Positions 45,134 to 54,075 of a DNA stretch of 64,000 nt are shown here, piece by piece (positions within the stretch are counted from its first letter, which is position 1; the number at the start of each line of letters is the position of its first letter). The stretch is from SHZL01 sp963784425 (GTDB lineage: Bacteria; Pseudomonadota; Gammaproteobacteria; Xanthomonadales; SZUA-36). Made by a program: the position numbers and the translations under genes. The notes under the pieces were generated by a model, which was given only the letters and a program-made list of their open reading frames with translations, was not told the DNA's origin and searched no databases. The stretch lies in the NCBI GenBank assembly GCA_963784425.1, contig CAWARM010000007.1, positions 62,001-126,000 on the forward strand. Direction: 5' to 3'.

Positions 45134-45694
45134 TTAGTTCAGGCTGCTATCTTTGTAATACTTGGTGCTCTTTACCGTGAGTTCCAGGGCCAGGCCGTCC
45201 TTGGTCATTTGATACAGCCACACTCCCGGCGCAACTGACACGGCGCCTTGCACGGCTCCGCCCTTGTTATCGACCGTAGCTGCTGCAGTTGCTTGCCCGC
45301 CAAACTCCCAACCCGAGTTAACGAACTGATCGAATCCGGCCTGGGTTTGAAACACCCACACGAGGTTATAACTCTTGATGCCAAAACCAAGGCCGGCCTG
45401 AACCTCTGCCATTTTCATGAAGGTTTCTGCCTTGGTCTTGTTGTTGATTGCGATGCCCTTACCGGTACCGCCACCCGCGAGCAGGATTTTCATGCCGAAA
45501 TTCGAAAAAACCGCATAACCTGCTGCTCCTTGTACGACCTCTTTCGAGCCGGCCTGGGTCGAATACAATTTTTCCAGCGTTGCGTTTGATGCGTCGCGAA
45601 CACTGGCACGGTCCTGGTCCGCGTCAGCCATGGCAGTGGCGCTGATGAACATGACCAACAAGCTGCTTGCGAATGTGCGAAAGAATGTCTTCAT
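45134..45694 (-). CDS. Secreted SYLF/YSC84-domain protein
   Basis: The protein has 186 residues. The signal peptide (MKTFFRTFASSLLVMFISAT) ends ATAMADAD. The mature SYLF domain, a lipid-binding fold, covers nearly everything: KEVVQGAAGYAVFSNFGMKILLAGGG, then GKGIAINNKTKAETFMKM, LGFGIKSYNLVWVFQTQAGFD and GGAVQGAVSVAPGVWLYQMT. Bacterial members are envelope-associated; the ligand and role are unknown. Confidence 0.88.
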   Translation of the reverse strand: MKTFFRTFASSLLVMFISATAMADADQDRASVRDASNATLEKLYSTQAGSKEVVQGAAGYAVFSNFGMKILLAGGGTGKGIAINNKTKAETFMKMAEVQAGLGFGIKSYNLVWVFQTQAGFDQFVNSGWEFGGQATAAATVDNKGGAVQGAVSVAPGVWLYQMTKDGLALELTVKSTKYYKDSSLN

Positions 45695-45830
45695 GTTGGG
45701 CTTTCCTTGGTGAGATTAATGCCGCTTTCCTATCCGGGACGAGATTTTGCACCGTGTGAGTGTGCAGTGCAAATAATTTGTACGGGGACTCGTACCAGTA
45801 TAAGCCGACAGGTTCCAGCCTCGCCGCCGC

Positions 45831-46341
45831 CTAAAGCCAGCGCCGGACTTTTTCCTGGTAGATACGAAAAGCGTCGCCGTAAATGGCAGTGAGGAATATT
45901 TCCTCGTTACGAATGAACTGCTGCTGCACGATTGCGATGAACGCAGGAATTGGAATCCACGCCCCCAGTGAACCCAGCTTCACAGCCAGGCCGGCGAGAA
46001 ACACCACCATCCCCAGGTACATGGGGTTGCGCGTGTAGCGGTAAATGCCGGTCGTAACCAGGGTCGTGGACTTGCTGAAGGGCACGATGCCGGTTTTCGC
46101 GCGTCTGAAGCCGTTGCTGGCAATCAACGTGATGGCCAGTCCCGGCAAGAGCCAGCAGCCAGGCAAAACCGGAGGCAAACCACGGTGTGAGTTGCGCCAG
46201 GGGCAGCCATCGATCCAACGCCAACATGGCTATTATCGCGAACACCAGCCAAATAGGAGGGAAGATGCGGGGTTTTTTGAAGCCGAAACGGCTCATTCGT
46301 GTTGCAGGTTGGCTTTCTTGCTGCTGTTTCAATTCGCTCAT
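45831..46341 (-). pseudogene. Isoprenylcysteine carboxyl methyltransferase-like membrane protein, frameshifted
   Basis: The N-terminal part starts at 46341 (MSELKQQQES; an earlier in-frame Met is at 46350) and reads through the first two membrane segments (IFPPIWLVFAIIAMLAL, FASGFAWLLALAG). The rest, with the family signature GIYRYTRNPMYLGM and the end RNEEIFLTAIYGDAFRIYQEKV, lies in the neighbouring frame down to 45831. The change falls at about 46140-46160, and a one-base indel restores one continuous protein of about 169 residues. The family transfers methyl groups or is of unknown role in bacteria. It overlaps or abuts the tatD stop. Confidence 0.8.
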
Positions 46342-46342
46342 G

Positions 46343-47137
46343 TCATTCATTCTCCAGCCGGAAGAACTGGCGCGCATTGGCCGTGGTCTGCGCGGCCAGT
46401 TGCTCCATGGTCTCGCCCCGGCAGGCTGCCAGGGTTTGTGCGATCCATGGCAGCCACTGCGGTTCGTTCCTATGCGCCTTCACCCTGGGCTTGAGGTTAC
46501 GTGGCTTCAGGTAAGGTGAATCGGTCTCTATCATTAAACGTTGCGCGGGAATGTCACGCATGAATTCCTGCATGTGGGTGCCGCGTCGTTCATCGCATAT
46601 CCAGCCGGTTATTCCAACGAAACAATCAAGGTCCAGGCATTGAAACAACTCACGCTTGGTGCCGGTAAAGCAATGCACCACGAGGTCGGACAATTGGTCC
46701 CGTACCTCGCGCACAATGGCAATAAAGTCCTCGTGCGCATCGCGCTGGTGCAGAAACAGGGGTAGTCCGCAGTCCATGCCAATTTGTAGCTGGCGTTCAA
46801 AAGCCTTGCGTTGTGCATCGCGCGGGGAAAAATCGCGAAAATAGTCGAGTCCCGTTTCGCCTATGGCCACGATGCCAGCCTGGCTGGACAGTTCACGCAT
46901 CATGGCTTCGCTGTCCACGGTGAAATCGGACGCGTGATGAGGATGCACGCCGCAGGTTGCATAGAGTTCACCGGGATGCGCCCGCGCCAGTTCCAGCGCA
47001 GCTGTGCTGCCCTCTTCGCTGGCGCCTGTGACGATTATTTGCTCTACGCCGGCCGCCCGGGCCCGCTGTATGACTTCGCCGCGGTCGACAGCGAATGAGT
47101 CATGGGTCAGGTTGCATCCAATATCGATCAGTTCCAT
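46343..47137 (-). CDS. tatD: TatD family metal-dependent DNase
   Basis: The protein has 264 residues. It is an amidohydrolase-fold nuclease with metal ligands in MELIDIGCNLTHDSF (D and H at the start), IGETGLDYF (Glu), FLHQRDAHEDF (His), VVHCFTG (His) and ETDSPYL (Asp). TatD enzymes act as 3'-5' exonucleases in DNA repair and turnover. The sequence has the TatD-type GCN rather than HCH. The start at 47137 is an ATG with no overlap upstream. Confidence 0.93.
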   Translation of the reverse strand: MELIDIGCNLTHDSFAVDRGEVIQRARAAGVEQIIVTGASEEGSTAALELARAHPGELYATCGVHPHHASDFTVDSEAMMRELSSQAGIVAIGETGLDYFRDFSPRDAQRKAFERQLQIGMDCGLPLFLHQRDAHEDFIAIVREVRDQLSDLVVHCFTGTKRELFQCLDLDCFVGITGWICDERRGTHMQEFMRDIPAQRLMIETDSPYLKPRNLKPRVKAHRNEPQWLPWIAQTLAACRGETMEQLAAQTTANARQFFRLENE

Positions 47138-47266
47138 TGATTTTCAGTCATACATTCCAACCTGGGTGAGCGCATTGTAATCGAACTTTCGCGGAAATCT
47201 GACCGGAGCTTGCACTCCTCGTGTCAGCGGTCAGAATAGCAGGAAGCCCAAATTCAGGAACGCACG

Positions 47267-48139
47267 ATGACGACCCCGTGGAATGCCTATTTCCGGCTGA
47301 TGCGCTTTGACCGGCCAATTGGCGCACTGCTCCTGCTGTGGCCGACCTGGTGGGCTCTGATCCTGGCCGGTAATGGCAAACCTTCGCTGGCAAATTGCCT
47401 GATTTTCACTGCCGGAGTGATCGTCATGCGGGCAGCAGGCTGCGTCATGAATGACATTGCCGACCGGCATTACGACCCGCATGTCGACCGAACACGCGAC
47501 CGCCCGCTGGCATCGGGCGAGTTGAACCTGAACCAGGCCGTGGTGACGTTCGTGGTACTGATGTTGCTGGCGCTGGGCCTGGTATTGATGACCAACCGCC
47601 TGACGGTGCTGCTGGCGTTTGCCGGGGCAGTGCTGGCTATCAGCTATCCATTTTTCAAGCGTTTCACTCACTTTCCCCAAGTAGTGTTGGGCGTTGCCTT
47701 TGGCTGGTCCATTCCCATGTCATTTGCAGCGCAGGCAGGGCATGTGCCGCGTCTGGGCTGGGTATTGTTCGCGATCAACATCGTCTGGGTGGTCATTTAT
47801 GACACGCTGTATGCGATGGTGGACCGGGACGATGACCTGTTGATCGGCGTGAAGTCCACGGCCATTTTCTTCGGTCGGCGCGACCTGGTCGTACTCAGGG
47901 GCCTGATGGCCCTGATGTTGGTGCTGCTGTTGATCATGGGGTGGTGGCAGTCCTTAGGCTGGCCATGGTTTGTAGCTGTGGGTGTTGCTGCCGCCCTGTT
48001 CGCCTGGCAGCAGTGGCTGGCGCGCGGGCGCGAGCGCGATGGCTGCTTCAGGGCCTTCCGCAACAACAACTGGGTAGGGCTGGTGCTGTTTCTCGGCCTG
48101 GCCGCCAATTTCATTCTCCCGCTTCATTCTTTAGTCTAA
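47267..48139 (+). CDS. ubiA: 4-Hydroxybenzoate polyprenyltransferase
   Basis: The protein has 290 residues and about nine membrane segments. The two prenyl-diphosphate/Mg2+ motifs are NDIADRHYDPHVDRTRDRPL (about 64-83) and DTLYAMVDRDDDL (about 182-194). UbiA joins the polyprenyl tail to 4-hydroxybenzoate in ubiquinone synthesis, in the inner membrane. The start ATG at 47267 gives MTTPWNAYFRLMRF. It converges with comF (nine-base overlap). No ubiC is present. Confidence 0.96.
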   Translation: MTTPWNAYFRLMRFDRPIGALLLLWPTWWALILAGNGKPSLANCLIFTAGVIVMRAAGCVMNDIADRHYDPHVDRTRDRPLASGELNLNQAVVTFVVLMLLALGLVLMTNRLTVLLAFAGAVLAISYPFFKRFTHFPQVVLGVAFGWSIPMSFAAQAGHVPRLGWVLFAINIVWVVIYDTLYAMVDRDDDLLIGVKSTAIFFGRRDLVVLRGLMALMLVLLLIMGWWQSLGWPWFVAVGVAAALFAWQQWLARGRERDGCFRAFRNNNWVGLVLFLGLAANFILPLHSLV

Positions 48140-48868
48140 TTGCTTGGTTTGGACCCGCGCCGCCACCCACACCGAAACCTTCGCGGCACCCGCTGTTTTC
48201 ATCACTGCCGCACACTCCCCCAGCGTGGAACCAGTGGTGAGTACGTCATCAATGAGTGCCACCTCAAGGCCGGTCATGTCCTGGCATGAAAATGCGCCTT
48301 TGAGGTTCTTTCGCCGGGCTTTACGGTCCAGTCCGGACTGGGCTGGCGTGCTTTTGATGCGCCTCAAACCGTTGACACGCACCGGAATGCCAAGCTGCTT
48401 GCCAAGCTGGCGCGCCAGGAACTCGGCCTGGTTGAAGCCACGGTGGAAGCGTCGCGCAAAATGCAGTGGCACCGGTATGAGCACCTGCGGCAAGCTCGCT
48501 CGTGACTGGCGCACCCGTCGGAGTATTTCCTGCAGCAATTCGTCAGCCAGCAGTTGTCCACAGCCCAGGTTGCGCTGGAACTTGAAGCGCTGTACCAGGT
48601 GATCTACCGGATAGTCATAGAAAAGCGCGGCAACCGCCTCGTCCCAGGCCGGTGGATGCGCCAGGCACTGGCCACAGAGCAGCAGTTGCGAAGAACTGCA
48701 TGGCAGGGCACAGCGGCGACAGGCCAGGCCCGGACGGGGTAATTCCTCGCTGCAGGCAGCGCATAATCGCCCAGCGCCGCCGTACAAGCCGCCGCTATAC
48801 AGGCCACACAGCAGGCAGTGCGCAGGTAGCAGCCAGTCCATCCAGGCATCAAGGTAATTCTGCAGCAT
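48131..48868 (-). CDS. comF: ComF family phosphoribosyltransferase-like protein
   Basis: The protein has 245 residues. The N-terminal zinc-binding cysteines are CLLCG, CAAC, CRRC and CGQC (about 18-78). The C-terminal phosphoribosyltransferase fold carries VALIDDVLTTGSTLGECA, the PRPP loop. ComF is linked to DNA uptake; the biochemical activity is not established. In many gammaproteobacteria it neighbours the biotin genes, and bioC lies next to it here, in divergent orientation. Confidence 0.92.
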   Translation of the reverse strand: MLQNYLDAWMDWLLPAHCLLCGLYSGGLYGGAGRLCAACSEELPRPGLACRRCALPCSSSQLLLCGQCLAHPPAWDEAVAALFYDYPVDHLVQRFKFQRNLGCGQLLADELLQEILRRVRQSRASLPQVLIPVPLHFARRFHRGFNQAEFLARQLGKQLGIPVRVNGLRRIKSTPAQSGLDRKARRKNLKGAFSCQDMTGLEVALIDDVLTTGSTLGECAAVMKTAGAAKVSVWVAARVQTKQLD

Positions 48869-49044
48869 GGAAAAGATGTCCTTTGCTGCAGAGGCTAACA
48901 GTTGTCGCTGAGGCGGCCTGTCGGAAAAAGCTGCGGAAGAGGGCGGGAAAACCCCGCAACAGGCTCGATGGGCTTGGTCAAGCCAGGCCGAGGGCCGCTT
49001 GCCAGCCCATTTAATCCAGGATCAATCTAAGGCAAGCTAAAAGG

Positions 49045-49899
49045 GTGAACCAGAACCTGCCAGGCCCGGAAGATGTTCGTGCCGTATTTGATCGCGCGGC
49101 TGAACGCTATCAGCAACATGCTGCGCTGGAACAGGAAGTCAGCTCACGCTTGCTGGAGCGCCTGGCATTCCAGAAACTCGTCCCGCAACGAATCATTGAT
49201 TTGGGTTCAGCTACGGGACACTGCACCAGGGCCCTGAAACGGCAATTTCCCAGGGCGGAAGTCATAGCTCTGGATGCATCCTTGCCCATGTGCCGGGAAC
49301 TGCGACGCAAATCCGGGTTTTTCCGGCCCGTACGGCCGGTTTGTGCAGATCTGGCCCAATTGCCCTTCGCCGGGCGCTGTGCCGATCTCCTGTTTTCCAA
49401 TCTGGCCATGCAATGGTGTGGCGATTTTCATGCACTAACAGCGGGGTTTCGTCGCGTCTTGAGAACCGGCGGACTGTTGCTGTTCAGCACATTGGGGCCT
49501 GGGTCACTGAGAGAATTCCGGCTTGAGGGTGATCCACTGGTGCGACCCTTTGTGGATATGCACGATATTGGCGATGCCTTGCTGGCAGCCGGGTTTTCGC
49601 AGCCGGTAGTAGACAGCCAGATCATCACCACTGAGTACCAGAATTTTGAGCGCCTCCTGATGGACCTGGAATGGACGGGCGCCAGCACGCATTTCGCGGA
49701 TTGGCAGCAATGGAGCGTAGCCAGTCCACTGGCGACTGGCTACGAAGCGCTGCGCCGCCCCGGTGGCTTGCCGGTAACCTGGGAGATCATTTTTGGCGCG
49801 GCATTCGGGCCGCCGGAAGGCCAGCCCATCAAGACCAGGGAAGGGGATATTGCTGCATTTTCAGTGGATTCCCTGCGCGGGTCCCGCAGGCCCAAGTGA
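49045..49899 (+). CDS. bioC: Malonyl-ACP O-methyltransferase
   Basis: The protein has 284 residues and starts at GTG 49045. BioC is a class I SAM methyltransferase that caps malonyl-ACP to start pimelate synthesis for biotin. The SAM site is IIDLGSATGHCTRALK (about 50-65), with VIALDASLPMC and LLFSNLAMQWC following. The C-terminal half has GLLLFSTLGPGSLREF and DMHDIGDALLAAGF, both typical of BioC. The other biotin genes are not in the window. The 176-base gap to comF holds no recognisable feature. Confidence 0.92.
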   Translation: MNQNLPGPEDVRAVFDRAAERYQQHAALEQEVSSRLLERLAFQKLVPQRIIDLGSATGHCTRALKRQFPRAEVIALDASLPMCRELRRKSGFFRPVRPVCADLAQLPFAGRCADLLFSNLAMQWCGDFHALTAGFRRVLRTGGLLLFSTLGPGSLREFRLEGDPLVRPFVDMHDIGDALLAAGFSQPVVDSQIITTEYQNFERLLMDLEWTGASTHFADWQQWSVASPLATGYEALRRPGGLPVTWEIIFGAAFGPPEGQPIKTREGDIAAFSVDSLRGSRRPK

Positions 49900-49990
49900 A
49901 CCGTGGTTGGCAGCGGGAGGGCACCGGGACGCGTTTGAAAAACGGGGCTTTGCCAAAAGCCCGGTGGTAGACTATGATGAGTCTCAGAGG

Positions 49991-50021
49991 TTGATTTTTG
50001 CATACATATCTGTAACGATTT
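49991..50021 (+). promoter_or_regulatory. Possible promoter of the C-rich-loop RNA
   Basis: TTGATT at 49991 and AACGAT near 50014 are 17 bases apart and resemble -35 and -10 elements, the second only partly. They stand just before the first hairpin of the candidate RNA. Nothing else in the interval looks like a better promoter. Confidence 0.35.
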
Positions 50022-50135
50022 GATCAGATCGGGAGTGTCGTTCCCCCTTACGGCTCTTCTGATCCGAGACCGGTGTTCCCCTTGCACAGGTCTCACGGAA
50101 GGGCCGGTTTACCCCTTACCGGCCCTTCCACCTTT
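50022..50135 (+). ncRNA. Candidate small RNA: three hairpins with CCCC-rich loops
   Basis: Three consecutive stem-loops lie in the 354-base gap between bioC and zapE. The stems are GATCAGA/TCTGATC (50022-50064), GAGACC/GGTCTC with inner GTG/CAC (50066-50094) and GGAAGGGCCGGT/ACCGGCCCTTCC (50097-50129). Each loop carries nearly the same single-stranded motif: TTCCCCCTTA, TTCCCCTTG and TTACCCCTT. Repeated UCCCC loops are what known C-rich regulatory RNAs use to pair with G-rich ribosome sites. The last stem, followed by CCTTTTCC, may double as a weak terminator. I do not recognise the family. Nothing else is seen in 49900-50253. Confidence 0.55.
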
Positions 50136-50253
50136 TCCTTGCCGGCCAAGTCCCTGTTCCTTAGTATCTCCAACGCGGGCCTATCACGTGGGTCGATCAC
50201 ATCGGCCGGTCACATCAGCGCATAAGGCGGCCCCGGGACGGGACGGCCTGGCC

Positions 50254-51387
50254 TTACGCGAGGTGCGGCCGGGCAAGGTAGTCCTGGGTTTGCATTTCGG
50301 TCAGCCGGCTGATCGTGCGCTGGAATTCAAAGGCCAGTCGCTTACCCTGGTAGAGCGAATCCAGGGGCGATTGTGCAGCCAGCAGCAACTTGACGCCGCG
50401 GTCATAGAACTCATCCACGAGGATGATAAAGCGCCGCGCCGCATTCGAGTCCTCTTCCCGCAGTTGCGGCACATCGGACAGTAATACGGTGTTGAATGCC
50501 CGCGCGATTTCAATAAAATCGCCGGCCCCACGGGCTTGCTGGCACAATTCGTCGAAGGTAAACCAGATCACCCCGTCGCCACGTCGCAGGGAATTGAACG
50601 GGCGTTCGTTGATAATCACGGTCCGCTCCAACTCGCAGCCGGCAGCAAACCGTTCGAAACTGCTGTGCATGGCCTGACTTGCACTGACGTTCAGTGGCCA
50701 ATGATAAGTCGGGGATTGCTGCAGGATGCGCAGACGGAAATCCATGTCCCCCTTGAGGTGCAAAACCTGGGTATTGCGCTTGATCAGTGCAATGGCCGGC
50801 AGGAACCGGGCGCGCTGCAAGCCATTGCGGTAAAGCGCGTCGGGTTCCAGGTTGGACGTGGTAAGCAGCGTAATTCCTTCGGCGAACAGGTTTTCGAGCA
50901 ATCCCGCCAGCAACATGGCGTCCGCAATATCGGTTACAAAGAATTCATCCAGGCACAACACTTCGCAGGTTCGCGCCCATTTTGCAGCTATGACTGCCAG
51001 CGGATCCTGCACGCCCTCCAGCGTTTTCAAATCGTGATGGATGGCTTGCATGAATCGGTGAAAATGCGTGCGCCGTTTCCGCTCCAGGGGTAAGGATTCG
51101 TAGAACAAGTCCAGCAACCACGTTTTTCCACGCCCCACGCCGCCCCACAGATAGAGGCCCTTGATTGCTTTTGGTGGTGTGCGACGAAGCCGTTGCCACA
51201 GCGATGGCTGTGCGGTCTCCATCAGTGCCAGCGACAGTGATTGCAGTATGCGCACGGCGGCCCATTGGTCCGTGTCTGGCAACACCGAGCCAGTCTTCAC
51301 CAGCAGTTCGTAGTGCTGGAGCAGCGAAGTCGTCATTTCCGCGGGTATTTCCGGTTTGGAATTACTTTTCAGCTGGTGCTTTTCCAC
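50254..51387 (-). CDS. zapE: ZapE/AFG1-type cell-division ATPase
   Basis: The protein has 377 residues. Walker A is LWGGVGRGKTWLLDLFYE (about 82-99), and Walker B is VLCLDEFFVTD. Downstream are LLTTSNLEPDALYRNGLQR and the C-terminal VLLSDVPQL and FIILVDEFYDRG, all diagnostic for the AFG1 ATPases. ZapE associates with the Z-ring in E. coli under low oxygen. The end of the preceding hydrolase gene overlaps its start by 26 bases. Confidence 0.94.
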   Translation of the reverse strand: MEKHQLKSNSKPEIPAEMTTSLLQHYELLVKTGSVLPDTDQWAAVRILQSLSLALMETAQPSLWQRLRRTPPKAIKGLYLWGGVGRGKTWLLDLFYESLPLERKRRTHFHRFMQAIHHDLKTLEGVQDPLAVIAAKWARTCEVLCLDEFFVTDIADAMLLAGLLENLFAEGITLLTTSNLEPDALYRNGLQRARFLPAIALIKRNTQVLHLKGDMDFRLRILQQSPTYHWPLNVSASQAMHSSFERFAAGCELERTVIINERPFNSLRRGDGVIWFTFDELCQQARGAGDFIEIARAFNTVLLSDVPQLREEDSNAARRFIILVDEFYDRGVKLLLAAQSPLDSLYQGKRLAFEFQRTISRLTEMQTQDYLARPHLA

Positions 51388-52078
51388 TTTTGGCTGGAAA
51401 TTTGTCCAGTTGATGACGCACGTGATTTTTCAGCAGGCCGCGCAGGTCCATTAGCCGCCGGTGGAAAAAATGCCCTGCCTGGTTCATCACGACCAGATTG
51501 GGGGGCGGTACTGTTCGCGCGGCCCAGGCCCGGACTGCTTCAACCGATACCACATCATCCTCGTCCCCCTGGACAACCAGCCACGCGCATTCAGGGCGCC
51601 GCAACGTGCTGAATTCATAACGATCCACCGGGGGAGCAATCGAAATCAACTGGCCGAGGCTGAGGTTGCCGGCAGCGCGCAGGGACACATAGGCGCCAAA
51701 GGAAAAGCCACCCAGCCACAGCACATCCTGTGGCCGGGTCCGGCGTACCCATTCAACCACGGCAAACAGGTCATCCGTTTCACCGTAGCCATCATCGAAG
51801 GCGCCTTCACTTCCCCCTGTGCCGCGGAAATTGAAACACACCGTACGCAAACCCAGCTCTCGCATGGACCGTTCCATGATGGTGACGACCTTGTTATGCA
51901 TGGTGCCGCCGTGTTGCGGGTGCGGATGGCACAGTACGATGGTGACACTGCGCTCGGTTGTGGGGGAGGGAACGTCAACAGCGCATTCAAGTCTCCCCAC
52001 CGGTCCCCGCAGAAAAAACTCACTTCGTCCGGTTGGGAACGAATCGGGTGACTCGAGGGGTGAAGCTTCAATCATCAC
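51362..52078 (-). CDS. Alpha/beta hydrolase
   Basis: The protein has 238 residues. The fold is visible in LCHPHPQHGGTMHNKVV (oxyanion region), FNFRGTGGSEG, the nucleophile elbow GGFSFGAYVSL, VVQGDEDDVVSVEAV (acid) and NQAGHFFHRRL (His). This group is annotated as CocE/YitV-like hydrolases of unknown substrate. It lies directly upstream of zapE in the same direction and overlaps it. Confidence 0.9.
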   Translation of the reverse strand: MMIEASPLESPDSFPTGRSEFFLRGPVGRLECAVDVPSPTTERSVTIVLCHPHPQHGGTMHNKVVTIMERSMRELGLRTVCFNFRGTGGSEGAFDDGYGETDDLFAVVEWVRRTRPQDVLWLGGFSFGAYVSLRAAGNLSLGQLISIAPPVDRYEFSTLRRPECAWLVVQGDEDDVVSVEAVRAWAARTVPPPNLVVMNQAGHFFHRRLMDLRGLLKNHVRHQLDKFPAKSGKAPAEK

Positions 52079-52207
52079 GTGCTCAGTTTGTGGAGCAGGA
52101 CAAGCATGATACCGCAGGCGGGCTATTGCTAGCCAGAAAGCACTTAGTGGCCTGTAACAGCCAAATCAGTGCAGCGAACCTTCCGCGCTTCTGTTAAGGT
52201 GCGCGCC

Positions 52208-52816
52208 ATGAATTTCCTTGCCCACCTCCTGCTGGCCGGCGACGACGACGGCTTGCGCCTCGGTGCCTTGCTGGGCGACTTCGTGCGCGGCAATCCCCAG
52301 GGCCTGAACTTTTCAGCCGCAACCTACAGGGGCATCCTGCTGCACCGGTATATCGACCAGCATACCGATTCTCTCCCCGATATGGCGCGCTTGCGGGGAC
52401 ACTTCCAGCCGCCGTTTCGGCGCTATGCCGGTATCATCATTGATCTTGCGTTCGATCACGAACTGGCGCAGCGCTGGACGGAGTATTCCAGCTGCACCCT
52501 GCCGCAGTTCGATAGTGAAGTAAGGGAATTGCTGGCCAGGCACCAGAAAGCCGTGCCGGCAGAGTTGCATGCGTTTATGCATTACGCAGACCAACGCGGC
52601 TTGTTTGCAGCTTACTGCAAAGAAAGTGAAATACTGTTCAGCATGTACGGCCTGGGCCGGCGCTTATCCCGGTCTAACCCGCTGCACAGAGTGGGTGAAA
52701 TCTGGCACGAAATGAAACCAGCTCTCAGCGTGGGTTTCAGCACCGTGTTTCCCAAGGTGCAACAAGGGGTTGCAGCATGGCTGCGGGAGCCCGGGGGTAT
52801 TCCAGCGGGCGAATAG
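52208..52816 (+). CDS. acpH: Acyl carrier protein phosphodiesterase
   Basis: The chosen start at 52208 is MNFLAHLLLAG, as in the family; a frame to 52169 adds an unrelated segment. It has 202 residues. AcpH removes the phosphopantetheine arm from ACP. Family features are AHLLLAGDDDGLRLGALLGDF, the metal/His region RGILLHRYIDQHTD and FRRYAGIIIDLAFDHELA. It is cytoplasmic. No operon partner is evident on the plus strand. Confidence 0.92.
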   Translation: MNFLAHLLLAGDDDGLRLGALLGDFVRGNPQGLNFSAATYRGILLHRYIDQHTDSLPDMARLRGHFQPPFRRYAGIIIDLAFDHELAQRWTEYSSCTLPQFDSEVRELLARHQKAVPAELHAFMHYADQRGLFAAYCKESEILFSMYGLGRRLSRSNPLHRVGEIWHEMKPALSVGFSTVFPKVQQGVAAWLREPGGIPAGE

Positions 52817-52828
52817 GGCAGCCGAACG

Positions 52829-53338
52829 TCAGGGGCTTGCGGGCTGCTCTACCATGTAGGTGATTGCAGCGCGGATGTCCGCGTCGCTCAGGTCGGGACG
52901 GCCACCGCGTGGCGGCATTACATTCAGGCCGTTGATTGCGCTGGCGACCAGGCCATCCATGCCTTTGGCATCCAGGCGCTGCTTGAAGGCGTCTGAACCG
53001 GGTTGGGGCGCACCGGCAACTCCGGCGGTATGGCACGCAGTACAAACGGATTCATAAATTTGCTTGCCATCGGCCGGACCGGCAGTACTGCCCGCTGCCG
53101 GCGCTTGTTCTGCAGCAGCCACGGCTGCGACCGCTGCCTCCCCCGCTGCGCCTGCGTGAACGCCGGCCACCGGTGCAATCCGCTGTTCAGCCAGAAGGGT
53201 TTGACTGGGATTGGCGCTGGGGTCCGGCGTGTGGCGCATGTTTACGGCCAGAACGATGATGAGGGCAGTGATGCCGATCAGTCCCAGGATGATGGAGCTG
53301 AATTTTTTGACAAAGGCACGATCGTCAGTCTGACTCAT
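52829..53338 (-). CDS. Membrane-anchored c-type cytochrome, cytochrome c5-like
   Basis: The chosen start at 53338 (MSQTDDRAFVKKF) leads straight to one membrane segment (IILGLIGITALIIVLAV, about 16-32); a longer frame to 53398 is less likely. It has 169 residues. An alanine-rich linker (about 60-90) is followed by a cytochrome c domain with the heme site CTACH (about 98-102) and an axial Met in NVMPPRGGRPDLSD. It would carry electrons on the periplasmic face. The converging acpH stop is 12 bases away. Confidence 0.9.
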   Translation of the reverse strand: MSQTDDRAFVKKFSSIILGLIGITALIIVLAVNMRHTPDPSANPSQTLLAEQRIAPVAGVHAGAAGEAAVAAVAAAEQAPAAGSTAGPADGKQIYESVCTACHTAGVAGAPQPGSDAFKQRLDAKGMDGLVASAINGLNVMPPRGGRPDLSDADIRAAITYMVEQPASP

Positions 53339-53507
53339 GGAACAACCTCGGAAATGAAACGTATGGGTACTGGCCAGATACCCCGGCGACCGGGGCAAAC
53401 AGGCGGCACAGTATAGCCGCTGAGCGCAGGTGGAGCCACAGGCGACAGCGTTACAGGTACCGCCCTGAGGAGCGAATCCACAACCCGGGATCCACGTGCA
53501 ATTTGTG

Positions 53508-53513
53508 TATAAT
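53508..53513 (+). promoter_or_regulatory. -10 element before tRNA-Arg
   Basis: TATAAT lies ten bases before the tRNA 5' end, an exact -10 consensus. The -35 region is weak. Confidence 0.5.
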
Positions 53514-53522
53514 TCGCCGCAG

Positions 53523-53599
53523 GCGCCCGTAGCTCAGTTGGATAGAGTACTGCCCTCCGAAGGCAGGGGTCGCACGTTCGAATCGTGTCGGGCGCGCCA
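53523..53599 (+). tRNA. tRNA-Arg, anticodon CCG
   Basis: A complete cloverleaf of 77 nt: acceptor GCGCCCG / CGGGCGC, D arm GCTCAGTTGG, anticodon stem CTGCC / GGCAG with loop CTCCGAA (anticodon CCG), T arm with TTCGAAT and an encoded CCA end. It reads the rare-to-common CGG codon. The neighbouring bases show no integrase or attachment-site repeat. Confidence 0.97.
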
Positions 53600-53646
53600 C
53601 TTTTTCACTAACCCCATCGCCGGGGCTGCTTGCTAAACCCCGGCGC

Positions 53647-54075
53647 TCAGGGTTGGTAATCTACCTCACAAATCCCGCCAATCAGCTGCATGCTCCTGGG
53701 CGTGTATTGCTGCAGTTCAATAAAGATGCCACTCGGGTCCGTGCAGGTAACCATCCACTGGTGATCCTTGGCCAGTTCCTTTTCTGTCGCGTCAATGCCG
53801 TGTTTCTTCAGCTGGCTGTAGGTCGCATCGATATCATCCACTTCGATGGCGAAATGTTTGATGATACCCGGCGGTTTGGGTTTGCCGCTCTCCGCCTTAC
53901 TTATTTTGATTACCTCGATAAACGTATTGTTGCCAAAAGCGAGATAGAAGCCGACCAGTTCTCCCTGCAGATTCCTGAAGTCAAAGCGGCGTTCCAGTCC
54001 CAGCACCCGGTAGAAGGCCTCGGTTGCGTCCAGATCGCTTGATTCGATACACACATGCGCCAGTTTAGTCTGCAT
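53647..54075 (-). CDS. VOC family protein
   Basis: The chosen start at 54075 ([19 protein letters not shown]) has GGAAG eight bases upstream. It has 142 residues and forms one VOC domain. Metal ligands are expected at H7 (KLAHVCI), E53 near [11 protein letters not shown]72 in KHFAIEVDD and the Glu of [11 protein letters not shown]. It resembles lactoylglutathione lyase-like proteins. It overlaps the end of the SDR gene by 11 bases and is the last gene of that leftward operon, so it may act on an intermediate of the same pathway. Confidence 0.87.
   Translation of the reverse strand: MQTKLAHVCIESSDLDATEAFYRVLGLERRFDFRNLQGELVGFYLAFGNNTFIEVIKISKAESGKPKPPGIIKHFAIEVDDIDATYSQLKKHGIDATEKELAKDHQWMVTCTDPSGIFIELQQYTPRSMQLIGGICEVDYQP

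Noticed and set aside
53523..53599. Integration site at tRNA-Arg
   Set aside because: No integrase gene and no direct repeat of the tRNA 3' end is seen in the window.
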